Source of the DNA: JANXVV01 sp038230975
GTDB lineage: Bacteria; Planctomycetota; Phycisphaerae; Tepidisphaerales; Tepidisphaeraceae
Length of the DNA: 6,747 bases
Reading direction: 5' to 3'
Assembly (NCBI GenBank): GCA_038230975.1
Contig: JBBRMF010000283.1
Span: 1-6,747 of the forward strand
The position numbers and the translations under genes were made by a program. The notes under the pieces are model-generated. The model saw only the letters and a program-made list of their open reading frames with translations. It had not been told where the DNA came from and did no database searches. Shown piece after piece: positions 5,890-6,747 of the stretch (position 1 is the first letter of the stretch; the number at the start of each line of letters is the position of its first letter).

Positions 5890-6747
5890 ATGCAATCGAT
5901 CGTTCCTTTGATGATGCTTTGGTCTGTTCTGGTTCCCGCCCGGCAGTGGGTCACGCCGAACCAACCTTTAGATGTGACGATTAAATCCCCCGCGCCCGTG
6001 ACGCTGATTCTGGCTGATTTCACCGGCAGCACGATCGCCCCAACCGCTTCGGCAGACCTGCGTGATGGCCAAAAGCTGGACGTGAAGACCCTCTACCCGA
6101 CCCTTACGAAAGCTGGCACTTATCTATTGTTTGCCGTTCCAAGCCGGCCGGGCCAGATGCTGTCACCCGCCAATTTTGTCGGCACGCCGGTCGTGATTGA
6201 AGTTCGCGATGATAAACGATTGGGCGCACCCACAGGCGCAATGGTGACTCGCCTTCAACCGCTGCAATACATCGAGATGAACACGGACGCGGGGGAAATG
6301 ACCATCGCCCTCTACTACGATTCTGCGCCGGTGACGGTCGACAATTTCCTCAAACTCGCCGAGCAAGGCTATTACGATGGCTTGAATTTCCACACCATTC
6401 TCCCCGGTTTCACAGTTCAAACGGGAGATCCGAAAGGCGACGGCACCGGTGGCCCGGGTTATTCGATCGATGCAGAGTTCAACACGCGTCCGCATGAAAC
6501 GGGCGTGCTCTCCATGTCTCGAATGCGCGATCCTCTGGAAGATCCGGCAACCGGAGTCGGACCCCGGCAGGAGTTCGCCAATTCCGCCGGCAGCCAATTC
6601 TTTATCTGCCTCGACTACAAACATACCCAGCAATACGACCGGTATTACACCGCCTTCGGGAAAGTCGTCAGCGGGATCGAATCCGTCAAAAAAATCGAAA
6701 CAACGCCATTGGCTGATCCGAAGCAAGGCCGACCTGTAAAAGCCCCG
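5890..6747 (+). CDS. Exported cyclophilin-type peptidyl-prolyl isomerase, 3' end beyond the window
   Basis: The frame is open from the ATG at 5890 to the last base, giving 286 residues of an incomplete protein. Residues 1-17 (MQSIVPLMMLWSVLVPA) are hydrophobic and look like a signal peptide, though without the usual basic residue. Residues about 20-117 form an extension of probable beta structure that I do not recognise. From about residue 127 it is a cyclophilin domain: MTIALYYDSAPVTVDNFLKL, then YYDGLNFHTILPGFTVQTGD (residues 161-180), GDGTGGPGY, AGSQFFI (233-239) and AFGKVVSGIE. Cyclophilins catalyse cis-trans isomerisation of prolyl bonds, here probably in the periplasm. The catalytic arginine expected in FHR is threonine (T169), while F174 and Q177, the neighbouring active-site positions, are kept. 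The usual Trp in the EWLDGK segment is also absent. There is an insertion of about 12-15 residues between MSRMRDP and FANSAGSQ. Activity may be reduced or changed; the fold itself is clear. Confidence 0.88.
   Translation, partial: MQSIVPLMMLWSVLVPARQWVTPNQPLDVTIKSPAPVTLILADFTGSTIAPTASADLRDGQKLDVKTLYPTLTKAGTYLLFAVPSRPGQMLSPANFVGTPVVIEVRDDKRLGAPTGAMVTRLQPLQYIEMNTDAGEMTIALYYDSAPVTVDNFLKLAEQGYYDGLNFHTILPGFTVQTGDPKGDGTGGPGYSIDAEFNTRPHETGVLSMSRMRDPLEDPATGVGPRQEFANSAGSQFFICLDYKHTQQYDRYYTAFGKVVSGIESVKKIETTPLADPKQGRPVKAP

Noticed and set aside
5693..5911. 72-residue open frame in the gap before the cyclophilin gene
   Set aside because: Neither the GTG at 5693 nor the ATG at 5708 has a ribosome site; it overlaps the cyclophilin start by 22 nt, and the encoded Arg-rich sequence looks random.

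Overview
The window is a stretch of bacterial chromosome, about 57% G+C by eye, with five protein-coding genes, all on the + strand. The organism is most likely a planctomycete or another member of the PVC group. The main reason is the first gene, whose layout (propeller-type dehydrogenase domain, HEAT-like repeats, C-terminal haem c domain) is a hallmark of that group. No tRNA, rRNA, CRISPR array, transposase or phage gene was seen.

Layout: (1) Positions 22-3039 encode a large exported PVC-type dehydrogenase with a C-terminal CxxCH haem site. Its true 5' end may lie before the window. (2) The gap 3040-3252 carries an 84-nt near-palindrome (3080-3163) built from two inverted, individually foldable units, like a REP doublet. 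(3) Positions 3253-4515 encode an exported serine hydrolase of the beta-lactamase/PBP-like fold. (4) Positions 4563-5195 encode a protein with two tandem DUF3467-like domains. (5) Positions 5192-5608 encode a Nudix hydrolase that probably starts at a TTG overlapping the stop of gene 4. (6) The gap 5609-5889 contains two consecutive hairpins just before a good Shine-Dalgarno site. (7) Positions 5890 to the window end encode an exported cyclophilin-type prolyl isomerase with an N-terminal extension. It is cut off by the window edge and lacks the usual catalytic arginine.

The serine hydrolase, DUF3467 and Nudix genes are close together (47-nt gap, then a 4-nt overlap) and could be one transcript. 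The DUF3467-Nudix pair is probably translationally coupled. The first and last genes look like separate units. Three of the five products appear to be exported, so much of the window concerns the periplasm or cell envelope, but no shared pathway is evident. Nothing here makes a clear new defence or mobile system. The points most worth a second look are the REP-like element with compensatory changes, the tandem DUF3467 protein coupled to a Nudix enzyme, the cyclophilin with an altered active site, and its structured leader.
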